DNA of 64,000 nucleotides from Pontibacter akesuensis (GTDB taxonomy: Bacteria; Bacteroidota; Bacteroidia; Cytophagales; Hymenobacteraceae): the NCBI RefSeq assembly GCF_001611675.1, contig NZ_CP014766.1, positions 1,674,001 through 1,738,000 on the forward strand, given 5' to 3'. Position 1 is the first letter of the stretch. The number at the start of each line of letters is the position of its first letter. Below, piece after piece: positions 16,849-25,664 of the stretch. The translations under genes were made by a program, and so were the position numbers. The notes below the pieces were generated by a model. That model made no database searches. It worked only from the letters and a program-made list of their open reading frames with translations, and was not told where the DNA came from.

Positions 16849-17406
16849 ATGGATAACCAAGAAACAGCGGGAAAGCAGGGAACAGAGGGAAAGAAAGTAG
16901 CACAGAGTGCCATCTTTAAAAAGATACTGGAGAAAGCTGAAGTATACCTGAAGCACCCGACGGAAATTGCAAAGCTGATAACTGAAACGCTGAAGAAGGG
17001 CACCGCCAAGAAGGGCGTAGGCGCGCTGGCCGGCGAAGTATGGGAAAACCTGCAGTTGCTGACGCGCATGATAAAGGCTGCCTCTTCAGGTGACTACAAA
17101 GGGATTCCGCCGCAAACAATGGTAGGCGGCATCGCGGTGCTAATTTACTTTATCATGCCGATTGATGTGATTCCGGATGTGATTCCGGTGATTGGCCTGC
17201 TGGACGATGCCAGCCTGCTGGCTTGGTTTATGGCCAGCATAAAGGTAGAACTGGACCGGTTTAAAGAGTGGGAAGCCTCCCGCCCCATAAAGGTAGACCC
17301 GCAGCCAGCACAGGATGCGCAGAACACGGATCCTTCCTTCGGCACGCCTAAGTTCAGCGACCGCACTGCCGGCGACATTGACATCGAGACAAAAAACAAC
17401 TACTAA
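16849..17406 (+). CDS. YkvA family (DUF1232) protein
   Basis: A 185-residue protein. The first 75 residues are hydrophilic and Lys/Glu-rich. The DUF1232 core is unmistakable: GIPPQTMVGGIAVLIYF, then MPIDVIPDVIPVIGLLDDAS and a second hydrophobic stretch LAWFMASI. The C-terminus is disordered. Family function is unknown, and members are small membrane-associated proteins. The open frame extends to a TTG at 16768, but the ATG at 16849 (MDNQETAG) is the sensible start. The next small gene begins 11 bp after the stop, so they are probably cotranscribed. Confidence 0.9.
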   Translation: MDNQETAGKQGTEGKKVAQSAIFKKILEKAEVYLKHPTEIAKLITETLKKGTAKKGVGALAGEVWENLQLLTRMIKAASSGDYKGIPPQTMVGGIAVLIYFIMPIDVIPDVIPVIGLLDDASLLAWFMASIKVELDRFKEWEASRPIKVDPQPAQDAQNTDPSFGTPKFSDRTAGDIDIETKNNY

Positions 17407-17417
17407 AAAATAACGCT

Positions 17418-17639
17418 ATGGAAAACAGCAGGAAAGACACAGAAGAGCAGGCAAAGCAGGATGCTGCCCGACAGCAAAGCGAGCCGAACGACAAGCACTC
17501 CTCGCAGGGGCACAGCACCGATGCCAAGGGCACGGTTACCAATACCCGTGAGGAGACGCTGCGATCTGCCACCACCGACAGCAGCCGTGCACCGAAAAGT
17601 TCTAACGACGACGGCCCAACTGGCGGCAACGTGCGCTGA
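17418..17639 (+). CDS. Small disordered hydrophilic protein
   Basis: This 73-residue frame has no hydrophobic core at all: only Gln, Ser, Asp, Thr, Lys, Arg and Gly runs, with no cysteine. It resembles stress-type hydrophilic small proteins in composition only. I recognise no family. It begins 11 bp after the YkvA gene and is followed by a proper terminator, which supports it being a real cistron. Confidence 0.6.
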   Translation: MENSRKDTEEQAKQDAARQQSEPNDKHSSQGHSTDAKGTVTNTREETLRSATTDSSRAPKSSNDDGPTGGNVR

Positions 17640-17663
17640 TTTTTTTATAACATTTCTAGCACG

Positions 17664-17698
17664 AAGCGGCAGGCTCCTTTTGAGTCTGCCGCTTTTAT
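17664..17698 (+). terminator. Intrinsic terminator after the YkvA operon
   Basis: The stem AAGCGGCAG/CTGCCGCTT is followed by TTATTTT. Confidence 0.85.
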
Positions 17699-17854
17699 TT
17701 TGCCCCTGTGTCGCAACAGCAAGTTTTTAGGCGCGTCTTTTTCAGAACATGGCCCTGCCTTCGCTGTTAAAATATAGTACAATACAAATACATTAATTTA
17801 AATAAAATCTCACAAAACCCTAACCATCAGACTTTTTTTAATGAAATTAATATT

Positions 17855-17862
17855 TATCTTTG
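17855..17862 (+). promoter_or_regulatory. -7 element upstream of the YgjP-type gene
   Basis: TATCTTTG fits TAnnTTTG, preceded by an AT-rich tract without a clear TTG. It predicts transcription from about 17869, which excludes the TTG at 17860 as a start codon. Confidence 0.5.
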
Positions 17863-17895
17863 GCTCAACGATTTTGTACTTTAACTATTAGCCAA

Positions 17896-18636
17896 TTGTC
17901 ATCATCATTCTTACGTCTTAGCTCCGTAAACCTTCACATCGACGGAATAGGGAAAGTGCTGTTCGAGCGAAGCGACAAGGCCAAGCGCCTGAGCATCAGT
18001 GTACGCCCGCTTAAGGGAGTGCGTGTTGCGGTGCCGCCCCACATCACCTTCGAGAAAGCCGAGCAGCTTATCTACACCAAAGCCGATTGGATAAAGGAGC
18101 ACCAGGAGCGCATGCAGCAGCATGAGCAGCAGGTAACCGTTTACGACCAGAACAGCGAGTTCAAGACCAGGCACCACACGCTGCGCCTGCTCACACATGC
18201 CAGGTACGACATGCGCTGCGTTATCCAGAACGGATACATCAACGTGTTTTACCCTGCCTTCAAGGAGGTAGATGCGCCGGACGTGCAGAAGTTTGTGCGC
18301 AAGTGCATTGAGGATGCGTACCGCAAGGAGGCCAAGCAGTATTTGCCGCAGCGCGTCGCTTACTTTGCCGAGAAATTTGGCTTTGAATACCAGAACGTGT
18401 TCATTAAGTGCGCCAAAAGCCGTTGGGGCAGTTGCTCCCACACAAACAACATCAACCTGAACCTGCACCTGATGCGCCTGCCCGATGCCCTCTGCGATTA
18501 CGTGATCCTGCACGAGCTGGCACACACAGTGGAGAAGAACCACGGCCCTGGATTCTGGTCGCTGCTCGATAGCGTTTGCGGCAACTCCAAAGCGCTGGAC
18601 ACAAAATTGAAGGCTTACCGCATCACCATCTTCTAA
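17896..18636 (+). CDS. YgjP-type (M48/DUF45) zinc metallopeptidase
   Basis: About 246 residues. The family opening is intact (IDGIGKVLFERSDKAKRLSISV), then a WI(K)EH helix. The zinc-binding motif is VILHELAHTVEKNHGPGFW, preceded by KSRWGSCS, the usual YgjP signature. In this group HExxH plus a downstream His forms the metal site. The family is an intracellular putative peptidase often linked to restriction or DNA repair neighbourhoods, but none is nearby here. No ATG is available. The frame is open from 17860, and TTG at 17896 is the likely start since it lies after the predicted transcription start. Confidence 0.85.
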   Translation: MSSSFLRLSSVNLHIDGIGKVLFERSDKAKRLSISVRPLKGVRVAVPPHITFEKAEQLIYTKADWIKEHQERMQQHEQQVTVYDQNSEFKTRHHTLRLLTHARYDMRCVIQNGYINVFYPAFKEVDAPDVQKFVRKCIEDAYRKEAKQYLPQRVAYFAEKFGFEYQNVFIKCAKSRWGSCSHTNNINLNLHLMRLPDALCDYVILHELAHTVEKNHGPGFWSLLDSVCGNSKALDTKLKAYRITIF

Positions 18637-18696
18637 ATCGCTTGCCTATACTTGCAACTCTACTAAACCCCTATTTTTTTTACGATTACAAACTGG

Positions 18697-18772
18697 CAAC
18701 AGCCCCCGCTGTTGTTTAAGGACTTTTATAGCCTGCCTGAACTGCGCAAATGCAGTGAGGCAGGCTATTTTT
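18697..18772 (+). terminator. Hairpin plus terminator after YgjP
   Basis: A small stem CAACAGC/GCTGTTG (18697-18714) comes first. The terminator proper is ATAGCCTGCCT/AGGCAGGCTAT (18728-18768) with an inner CTGC/GCAG stem and a T5 tail. Confidence 0.85.
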
Positions 18773-18840
18773 ACGATGGCTTGTGAACAGTAACGGTAGC
18801 TTCTATATTTAATACTTGTTTCAGCCATACTTGCATGACT

Positions 18841-19069
18841 CCTGCTTCCGCAACATGAGCCAAGCTATCCTTTCTAGCTGCCGATCATCCTCCAGTTCCC
18901 AAACACCAACTGTTTCACCTCTTGCTGTGGAGCGCTCACGGCCGCGAGGCCTCGTCTTCGGGCATCGCGCTTGGAGCTTTTCTTTGCTCGCTTCGCTTTG
19001 CAATCCCGCCTCCAGCGGGACCGAAAAACTCACATAGGCGCTCAACCCGAGGACTGGAATCGGTTTGAG
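18841..19069. repeat. Dispersed 300-bp repeat, copy 2 (reverse orientation)
   Basis: Read on the minus strand this copy runs CCAGTCCTCGGGTTGAGCGC, then GCGATGCCCGAAGACGAGGC, GCGGCCGTGAGCGCT, GGGAACTGGAGGATGA. It lacks the GTAA hairpin block, which is replaced by unrelated sequence rich in AAGCGAAGCGAGC. A plus-strand frame through it encodes SSSSSQTPTVSPLAVERSRP, very like the frames through copies 1 and 3. Confidence 0.82.
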
Positions 19070-19394
19070 TAGCAAAAGCTTAAGCTATGCAACAAGTACA
19101 ACTGTCCCCTTGAGGACAAGCAAGAACGAGAGTTCGTAGCTTGCGAGCGCAGCTCACAGGGGTGTAAGTACTTCTGCTGGCAATTTACTTTGTAGAGACA
19201 GGCCGCCCCACCTGTCCGCGCGACATCATTGGCTACAGCGCCTATACTTTAGTATAAGCAATGTTGTAAATTCCCCTCCTCGGAGGGGCAGGGGTGGGTT
19301 TACATTGTAGAATTACCATATACTTGCCAGGCATAAAAAAACGCCGGAGATTTCTCTCCGGCGCTTCCTGTTTAAAAGTATAATTCGCTTTTGT
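19070..19394. other. Intergenic repeats upstream of the efflux operon terminator
   Basis: There is no gene. The region holds a GACAGG...CCTGTC hairpin repeat at 19191-19222, related to 29826-29853. A GC-rich hairpin CCCCTCCTCGGAGGGG lies at 19271-19290. TATACTT copies are at about 19245, where TATACTTTAGTATA is nearly palindromic, and near 19320. The operon terminator follows. Confidence 0.65.
19334..19364 (-). terminator. Terminator of the TetR-TolC-HlyD-RND-ACP operon
   Basis: On the minus strand GCGCCGGAGA/TCTCCGGCG forms a stem with a GAAA loop, then T7. Confidence 0.9.
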
Positions 19395-19649
19395 TCAACC
19401 TGCCTTTCTGATGGTGTGGGTAGCCACAAAGTCTATAAAATCTCCCACCGTGTCAATCGGCACTTCATCCGGAATGGTAATCTGGAAATTCTTCTCCAGC
19501 TCCAGGATAATGTCTACCAAATCCACCGTGTCGAAGCCGAAGTCCTGCGACAGGCGCTTGTAGGACTTCAAACGGTCGGCTTTAATCTCTTTGGTCTTGC
19601 TAATGATGCGGATAACCTCCGTCTCAATAGCGCTATCTGTTGTAAGCAT
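19395..19649 (-). CDS. Acyl carrier protein-like protein lacking the phosphopantetheine serine
   Basis: This 84-residue four-helix ACP fold is of normal length. In the helix II motif FGFDTVDLVDIILELE the expected Asp-Ser-Leu is Asp40-Thr41-Val42. The serine that carries 4'-phosphopantetheine in ordinary ACPs is therefore absent. The rest of the family pattern (ITIPDEVPIDTVGDFIDFV) is well kept. The ATG at 19649 lies 5 nt after the RND stop. A longer start at 19682 would overlap the pump. Being last in an efflux operon is unusual for an ACP. It may be a non-acylated partner protein or use Thr, and this is unresolved. Confidence 0.8.
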   Translation of the reverse strand: MLTTDSAIETEVIRIISKTKEIKADRLKSYKRLSQDFGFDTVDLVDIILELEKNFQITIPDEVPIDTVGDFIDFVATHTIRKAG

Positions 19650-19653
19650 AGGG

Positions 19654-22600
19654 TTAAATTGTGTATTCTCTAACTTTACCATTCACGTGGTGCTCATCCT
19701 GCAATGCAACATGGCCACGCTTTCTTTTTGCAATCAATCTATCTTTTAGCTTCTCATTCAGCAGGTACATCACCGGCACCACCAGCAGCGTAACCAGGGT
19801 GGCAAAACTCAGGCCAAAGATGATGGTCCAGGCCAGTGGCCCCCAAAAAGCCACACTGTCGCCGCCCAGGAAGAAACCTGCCTCAAACTCGGTAAACAAG
19901 GTATAGAAGTTAAGGTTTAAGCCAATCGCCAACGGAATCAGGCCAAGTATGGTGGCCGTGGCCGTGAGCAACACCGGGTTCAGGCGCGTTTTGCCCGCCT
20001 CTACGATCGCCTCTTTCAGGCCCTGGCCTTCCGCCAGCAGCACATCCGTAAATTCCACAATAAGTATACCGTTCTTCACCACAATGCCGGCCAGCGCCAC
20101 AATGCCCACACCCGTCATGACGATGGACATGTCCATGCCAAAGATAGTGAAGCCCAGCAGCACCCCGATAATCGAGAACAGCACCTCCGACAGGATGATG
20201 AACGGCTTCGACACTGAGTTAAACTGCGTCACCAGGATTAGGAAGATGATACAGAAAGCCGCCACCAGCGCCAGCGCCAGGAACTGCCCTGTTTCCTGCT
20301 GCTCCTCCTGTTCGCCGCCCATTCGTATCTCATATCCTTCAGGGGCCTCAAAATCCTGCAGCGACTCCTCTATCTGCTGCACCACCTCGTTGGCGTTGTA
20401 GCCATCCAGCACGTTCGACTCCAGCGTTACCACCCGTTTTAGGTCCTTGCGCTTGATGCCGCCATAGGAGGTGGAGTAATCGATAGAAGCCAGCGACGAG
20501 AGCGGAATCTGCCGCACCTGCCCCGAGTTCATGTCGCGGTAGGTGATGCGCATGTCCAGCAGCGCGTCGATATTGTCGCGGTAAGGCGCGGCGTACCGCA
20601 CCTGTATCGGGTACTCCTCCTCATCCAGCTTAAACTTCGATGCCTCCCTTCCGAAGATCGCCGTGCGCACCTCCTGGCCTATCTGGCCCGTGGAAATACC
20701 TTCCCGATTGGCGCGCTCCCGGTCTATGCTCACCACGATCTCAGGCTTGCTGTCCTCCAGGTCTGATTTCAGGCCCTCGATGCCGGCAATCCCCTGCTGG
20801 TCGATGTACTGTTCCACTTGCTTCGAAAGGTTGATCAAGCCTTCAAAATCTTCTCCGGCAATTTCCACAGAAATCGGTTTGCCCACCGGCGGACCGCTCT
20901 GTTCTTTCTCCACTGTGATCTCCGCGCCAGGTATACCCTTCACAGCCTCACGTATTTGCGTCAGGTACTGGCCGGTTGATACATCGCCCTCCCTGTCTTT
21001 ATACTCAACAAAGGCAACGGTAACCTTCCCTTTGTGAGATTGTGGGGTGGTGGCACGGTCATTTTGATCGCCGGCGCCAATGGCCACGTTCGAAATCACC
21101 GACTCCACATTCGGGTTATTCAGCCCGATCACACTCGCCACCCGGCGCTCCACCACCTTCGTCACCGAGTCCGTTACGGCCTGGTCGGTACCAATCGGCA
21201 TGTTGATGTATGTATAAACGAAGTTCGGATCGCCGCTCGGGAAGAACTCCACCTTTGGCGGGAACATAGCCGTCAGCGCAACAGAGAAAATCAGCAACAA
21301 AAAGATACCCACGAACACGCCTATCGGGCGCCAGCCTACCAGCATCCAGCGCAGCAGCCTTTCGTAGCCCGACATGAAGCGCGGCAGTACGTTATTCTGA
21401 AAGCTGTTGATCAACCCCGTAAACACATACTTGTTCAGCAGCACCAGCACCACTACCAGCATGAGCAGGTTAGCGGTACCGTACCACCCGGCAATGTACC
21501 CTACCACAGCAATGGCCGTGCAGATACCTATAAAGATCCAGAAGCCCTTGCTGCCACGCGATCCCCTTGTTGGCGTATCGTGCTTTTTCATGAAGGACAC
21601 CGCAAAAACCGGGTTGATTACGAAGGCTACCAGCAGCGACGACACCAGCGTTACAATGAGCGTGATCGGCAGGAAGTACATAAACTCCCCCACCACACCC
21701 GGCCAGAAAAGCAGCGGAAAGAACGGCGCGATAGTGGTGAGCGTACCCGCCAGTACCGGAATGAATACCTCGCCGGCCGCCACTTTTGCCGCTTTGTCTA
21801 TAGGCAGATCGGAGTGCTGGAAGATGCGGTGTGTGTTCTCAATTACCACAATGGCATCATCCACCACAATACCCAGGGCCAGCAGGAACGCGAAAAGCAC
21901 GATCATGTTAAGCGAGTAGCCCGTCATGCCGAAAAGGATGAAAGCCACGAACATGGAGATTGGTACCGAAAGGCCCACGAAAATCGCGTTGGTGGTTCCC
22001 ATGAAGAACATCAGCACCAGGGTAACCAGCGCAAAGCCGATAATGATGGTGTTGATCAGGTCGTTCAACGTATGGCGCGTCATCTTCGACTGGTCGCCGG
22101 TAACGGTAATATTCAGATCATCTGGCAGCGTGGTTCCCTGCATCTCCGCCACCGCATCCTGTATTTTATCAGAGGCCTCAATCAGGTTCTCGCCGCTGCG
22201 CTTGATCACGTTGAGGGTGATAACCGGCTGGTTGCCCAGGCGCGCATAGCTTTCCTGCTCCTCAAAGCCCTCTTTCACCTCGGCAATATCGTTTAGCCTG
22301 ATGCTGGCGCCGGCCACCGACTGTAGCACAATGTTTCCGATCTTTTCAGGATCCACATACTGGCCCACCACGCGCACCGAACGCTTGGCCTCGCCCACCG
22401 TTACGTTACCGCCTGACACGGTGATGTTCTCCCGGGCAATGGCGTTGGCAATGTCGTTAAAGGTAACCTGGGCGGCCTGCATTTTATACATGTCCACGTT
22501 TACCTGCACCTCTTTTTCCAGGGCACCCACCATGTCCACGCGCGTAATCTCCGGGAAGCCTTCGATACGATCCTGCAGGTCCTCGGCATACTGCTTCAGT

Positions 22601-23064
22601 TGGTCCAGGCTATAGTTACCGGCCACGTTGATGTACATGATCGGCATTTCAGAGAAGTTTACCTCCTGCACGTTTGGCTCCTGGTCCAGGTCGGTTGGCA
22701 GGTCGGCGCGGGCTTTGTCCACAGCGTCTTTTACCTGCTGCTTTGCCACTGCCACCTCCACATCAGTGTTAAACTCCACGGTGATTATTGAGAAATCCTG
22801 CACCGAGTTGGAGGTAACATCCTTCACCCCGTTCAGTGCTTTAAGCTCCTTCTCAATGGGCCGCGTCACCAGGTTCTCCATGTCTGACGGAGAGGTGCCC
22901 GGGTAAACGGTCGCCACCATCACGGTCGGTATCACAATGTCGGGGAAATTCTCTTTCTGTAAGTTGATGTAAGAGAAAATACCCGCCAACGTGATAATGA
23001 TGGTGATGATGTAGATACTGGTCTTGTTATCGATGGACCAACTGGTTGGCTTAAACTGTTTCAT
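19654..23064 (-). CDS. RND family efflux transporter (HAE1/AcrB-like permease)
   Basis: This 1136-residue inner membrane proton-driven pump has the classical duplicated layout: helix 1 (IYIITIIITLAGIFSYINLQ), porter domain, then a helix bundle with the proton-relay motif GIVVDDAIVVIEN, then a second porter domain and bundle. It is about 90 residues longer than AcrB. An extra stretch after TM6, coded around 21430-21590 and rich in hydrophobic residues, probably adds two helices. Drugs or envelope lipids are likely substrates, with HlyD and TolC encoded just upstream. The spacing is 19 bp after the HlyD gene and 4 bp before the ACP-like gene. Confidence 0.95.
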   Translation of the reverse strand: MKQFKPTSWSIDNKTSIYIITIIITLAGIFSYINLQKENFPDIVIPTVMVATVYPGTSPSDMENLVTRPIEKELKALNGVKDVTSNSVQDFSIITVEFNTDVEVAVAKQQVKDAVDKARADLPTDLDQEPNVQEVNFSEMPIMYINVAGNYSLDQLKQYAEDLQDRIEGFPEITRVDMVGALEKEVQVNVDMYKMQAAQVTFNDIANAIARENITVSGGNVTVGEAKRSVRVVGQYVDPEKIGNIVLQSVAGASIRLNDIAEVKEGFEEQESYARLGNQPVITLNVIKRSGENLIEASDKIQDAVAEMQGTTLPDDLNITVTGDQSKMTRHTLNDLINTIIIGFALVTLVLMFFMGTTNAIFVGLSVPISMFVAFILFGMTGYSLNMIVLFAFLLALGIVVDDAIVVIENTHRIFQHSDLPIDKAAKVAAGEVFIPVLAGTLTTIAPFFPLLFWPGVVGEFMYFLPITLIVTLVSSLLVAFVINPVFAVSFMKKHDTPTRGSRGSKGFWIFIGICTAIAVVGYIAGWYGTANLLMLVVVLVLLNKYVFTGLINSFQNNVLPRFMSGYERLLRWMLVGWRPIGVFVGIFLLLIFSVALTAMFPPKVEFFPSGDPNFVYTYINMPIGTDQAVTDSVTKVVERRVASVIGLNNPNVESVISNVAIGAGDQNDRATTPQSHKGKVTVAFVEYKDREGDVSTGQYLTQIREAVKGIPGAEITVEKEQSGPPVGKPISVEIAGEDFEGLINLSKQVEQYIDQQGIAGIEGLKSDLEDSKPEIVVSIDRERANREGISTGQIGQEVRTAIFGREASKFKLDEEEYPIQVRYAAPYRDNIDALLDMRITYRDMNSGQVRQIPLSSLASIDYSTSYGGIKRKDLKRVVTLESNVLDGYNANEVVQQIEESLQDFEAPEGYEIRMGGEQEEQQETGQFLALALVAAFCIIFLILVTQFNSVSKPFIILSEVLFSIIGVLLGFTIFGMDMSIVMTGVGIVALAGIVVKNGILIVEFTDVLLAEGQGLKEAIVEAGKTRLNPVLLTATATILGLIPLAIGLNLNFYTLFTEFEAGFFLGGDSVAFWGPLAWTIIFGLSFATLVTLLVVPVMYLLNEKLKDRLIAKRKRGHVALQDEHHVNGKVREYTI

Positions 23065-23083
23065 AGTTTTACTTGGTTAGGCC

Positions 23084-24235
23084 CTAATTCTGAGTAAGGC
23101 TGGTTTCGGCAAACACCACCGGCTGCCCCTCGTTCACACCCAGGTAACCTGCGGTAATCACTTTGTCGCTCGGCGTAAGGCCGCTTAGCACCTCTACCTG
23201 TCCGCCGTAGCTTTGGCCTGTCTCAACTTCTTTGCGGCGGGCCACATAGCCGTTTCCTTCTTTCTGGGCCACGTACACATACTTGGCGCGCTCATCTTTC
23301 TGCACCAGGTTTACCGGCAGCACCAGCACATCCTCGTTCTTATAATCCTGAATGCGCACCACAGCCACCATGTTGGGGCGCAGCGTAATGCTTTTCTCGT
23401 TTTTCGGGCGCAGCTCCACAGTGAAGGTGCGGCTGGTCGGGTTGATGAAATTGCTCACCACCTCCACAGTTGTCTCCACTTCTTTATCCAGGTCAGGGAA
23501 GTATACCACGGCCTGGTCGCCTTTATTTATTTTGGCCTGGTACGCCTCTGACACCTCGGCCACAATTTTGCCTCCCTGCAGGTTTACCACCCGGATAATA
23601 CCCACGCCCGGTGCCACAGCCTCCCCTGCATTCGGTACCACCTCATCCACCACACCGCTGATCGGCGCTTTCACGTTGTACTGATCGCGCTGCTGCTGCA
23701 GGGCTCCCAGGCTGCGCTCCAGCGCCTCTTTGTTGTTCTTGGCCGTCAGGTACTGCATTTCGGTGCCGATCTTCTGGTTCCAAAGGTTCTGCTGCTTTTC
23801 ATAGGCGATGCGGGCCAGCTCCAGGCGGGTGCGCAGCTCGGCAATGTTCTGCTCCAGCACCTGCGCATCAATGGTGGCCATCGTCTGCCCCTTCGATACC
23901 CGATCACCGCGCTGCACGCGCACGGCTGTCAGGACTCCCGGCACACGCGAGCTCACAAACACGTTCTGGTCAAAATCAACCCTGCCCTGCACCTCCAGGT
24001 AATGGCGGAAGGTATCCTGCTCCAGCGCCGCCACCGACACCGGCACGGTTTTCTTCTGTGTAGCTACGGTTTTCCCCTCTGCTTTCAGCTCAGCCTCCAG
24101 CGCCGCGATCTGCTCCTGCAGGTCGGTTTGCTGCGCCTTAAGGTCTTTTAACTGTGCTTCCTTGTCTTGAGCGCCATCGCAGGCCGCAAAGCCCAGCAGT
24201 ACAGCCATGGAAGAGATTGCTATGATTCGTTTCAT
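23084..24235 (-). CDS. RND periplasmic adaptor (HlyD/MFP) lipoprotein
   Basis: This 383-residue adaptor subunit has a lipoprotein signal ending GFAAC. A coiled-coil Leu/Gln/Glu stretch comes right after (KEAQLKDLKAQQTDLQEQ). Next come the barrel-sandwich lipoyl part VQRGDRVSKGQTMATID, a hairpin, a beta-barrel and a membrane-proximal domain. It bridges the RND pump and TolC. The frame extends to a TTG at 24247. The ATG at 24235 (MKRIIAISSM) is the better start. The order TolC-HlyD-RND on one strand with gaps below 40 bp indicates a tripartite efflux operon. Confidence 0.93.
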   Translation of the reverse strand: MKRIIAISSMAVLLGFAACDGAQDKEAQLKDLKAQQTDLQEQIAALEAELKAEGKTVATQKKTVPVSVAALEQDTFRHYLEVQGRVDFDQNVFVSSRVPGVLTAVRVQRGDRVSKGQTMATIDAQVLEQNIAELRTRLELARIAYEKQQNLWNQKIGTEMQYLTAKNNKEALERSLGALQQQRDQYNVKAPISGVVDEVVPNAGEAVAPGVGIIRVVNLQGGKIVAEVSEAYQAKINKGDQAVVYFPDLDKEVETTVEVVSNFINPTSRTFTVELRPKNEKSITLRPNMVAVVRIQDYKNEDVLVLPVNLVQKDERAKYVYVAQKEGNGYVARRKEVETGQSYGGQVEVLSGLTPSDKVITAGYLGVNEGQPVVFAETSLTQN

Positions 24236-24272
24236 ACTTAGATTCAATGGAATAATGGTTTTTTCGATAGGT

Positions 24273-25637
24273 TTATTTTGAATGTAGGGTGCCAGTGGCT
24301 CTGGACAGGTTCACTTTTGCAATCAGGGCATCGTACATGGCGGCATAATAGTTGGTCTGGGCCTCGCGCAAGTCGGTTTCGGCGGAAACCACTTCCAGGT
24401 TGGTGCCTACGCCCTCCTGAAACTTGATCTTGGCCACACGGGCAATTTCCTCTGCCAGCACCATGTTCGCCTTGCGCGCATCCAGCACATCCAGGGCATT
24501 GGTCAGCTCGGTGGATGCCTGCGCCAACTCCATGTCTATACTTTGGCGGAGCGTCTCAAACCCCAATTTGGTGTTCTCCAGCGCCAGCTTTGACTGCTGG
24601 ATCAGGTAGTGCTTGCGCAGCCCGTCGAAGATGGGCAGTTGCAGCTGTACGCCCACAAAGCCATACTCCAGGTAATTGCCTGTTCTGGTAATATCGCGAA
24701 ACTCGTTGCTGGCGGCATTGTAGCCGTAGCGGGCGTTCAGGAAAAGCTTTGGCAGGTAACCAGCCTTGTCGGCCTGCACCTGAAAGCTAGCCAGGTCGCG
24801 CTGTGTCTCCAGAATGGAGAACTCAATGCGGTTGGCGTAGTCAAAGTCCTGCGGGTATACCTGGCTCATGTCTATCTCCACCTCGGCCAGTTCATCCACC
24901 AGCAAAACCGGCTGAGCCTGGTTCAGGCCCATCTGGAACTTGAGCAGGTTTTCGCTGATCGCCATCAGGCGCTGCGTTTTCTGCTGCTCCACCAGCAGGT
25001 TATTGCGTTGCACGCTCAAACGGTCTACATCCAGTTTCTCGGCCACGCCGTTTTCGTACATGGTGCTTGTCTGGCTTAGCAGCGTGTCGAGGCGCACCAA
25101 GTTTTGCGTGAGCAGTTGCATGCGCTCGCTGTTCACCAGCACGCTGTAGTAGGCTTTGCTTACCTGCTCTGCCACCTCGATCTCGCTCCGCTGCGTGTTC
25201 TTGCGCGACAGCTCGGTATAGGTGCTCGCGGCTTTCAGGCCAATCAGGTAGGTGCCATCGAAAAGCAGCTGGCTGCCCGTAATGGTGGCGTTGCTGGTGT
25301 AGGCCGGCGCAAAGGTAACCGGCACAAAAGTACCCAGAGGGGGCGGGTTGTCCTGGTTCTGAAAGAACTCCGAGGGTAAAAAGCTCTGCTGCTGAATAAA
25401 GTTGTCGCCGGCATCCACCGTGGCATTTAGCTGCGGCAAGCCCGCAGACCGGATCTCGCCTACCCTGGCCTTGGCTATCTTCTCCTCGTTACGGGCAGCC
25501 TGCAGGCTGGCGCGGTGCTGCAGGGCATAGTTTATACTTTCCTGCAGGCTAAGCCGCATGGGTTCCTGTGGTGCCTGCGCGTAACCGGTGCTCCAAAGCG
25601 CAAAGATGGCTGCCAGCAGGGTAATCTGCTTTTTCAT
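24273..25637 (-). CDS. TolC family outer membrane efflux protein
   Basis: A 454-residue OMF. Signal peptide MKKQITLLAAIFALWSTGYAQ, then the duplicated TolC pattern starting MRLSLQESINYALQHRASLQAA. Repeats of long helices follow (ARVGEIRSAGLPQLNATVD in repeat one, KFQEGVGTNLEVVSAETDL in repeat two). It forms the outer membrane duct of the tripartite pump encoded downstream. It lies 27 bp after the TetR gene and 37 bp before the adaptor. Confidence 0.95.
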   Translation of the reverse strand: MKKQITLLAAIFALWSTGYAQAPQEPMRLSLQESINYALQHRASLQAARNEEKIAKARVGEIRSAGLPQLNATVDAGDNFIQQQSFLPSEFFQNQDNPPPLGTFVPVTFAPAYTSNATITGSQLLFDGTYLIGLKAASTYTELSRKNTQRSEIEVAEQVSKAYYSVLVNSERMQLLTQNLVRLDTLLSQTSTMYENGVAEKLDVDRLSVQRNNLLVEQQKTQRLMAISENLLKFQMGLNQAQPVLLVDELAEVEIDMSQVYPQDFDYANRIEFSILETQRDLASFQVQADKAGYLPKLFLNARYGYNAASNEFRDITRTGNYLEYGFVGVQLQLPIFDGLRKHYLIQQSKLALENTKLGFETLRQSIDMELAQASTELTNALDVLDARKANMVLAEEIARVAKIKFQEGVGTNLEVVSAETDLREAQTNYYAAMYDALIAKVNLSRATGTLHSK

Positions 25638-25664
25638 AATTTTATGTTAGGTAGTAGGTGGTGG

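Noticed and set aside
21034-22296. 420-codon plus-strand ORF opposite the RND gene
   Set aside because: It is a shadow. Composition is extremely His/Arg/Gln-rich, with no domain, and it lies fully antisense to a clear RND transporter gene.
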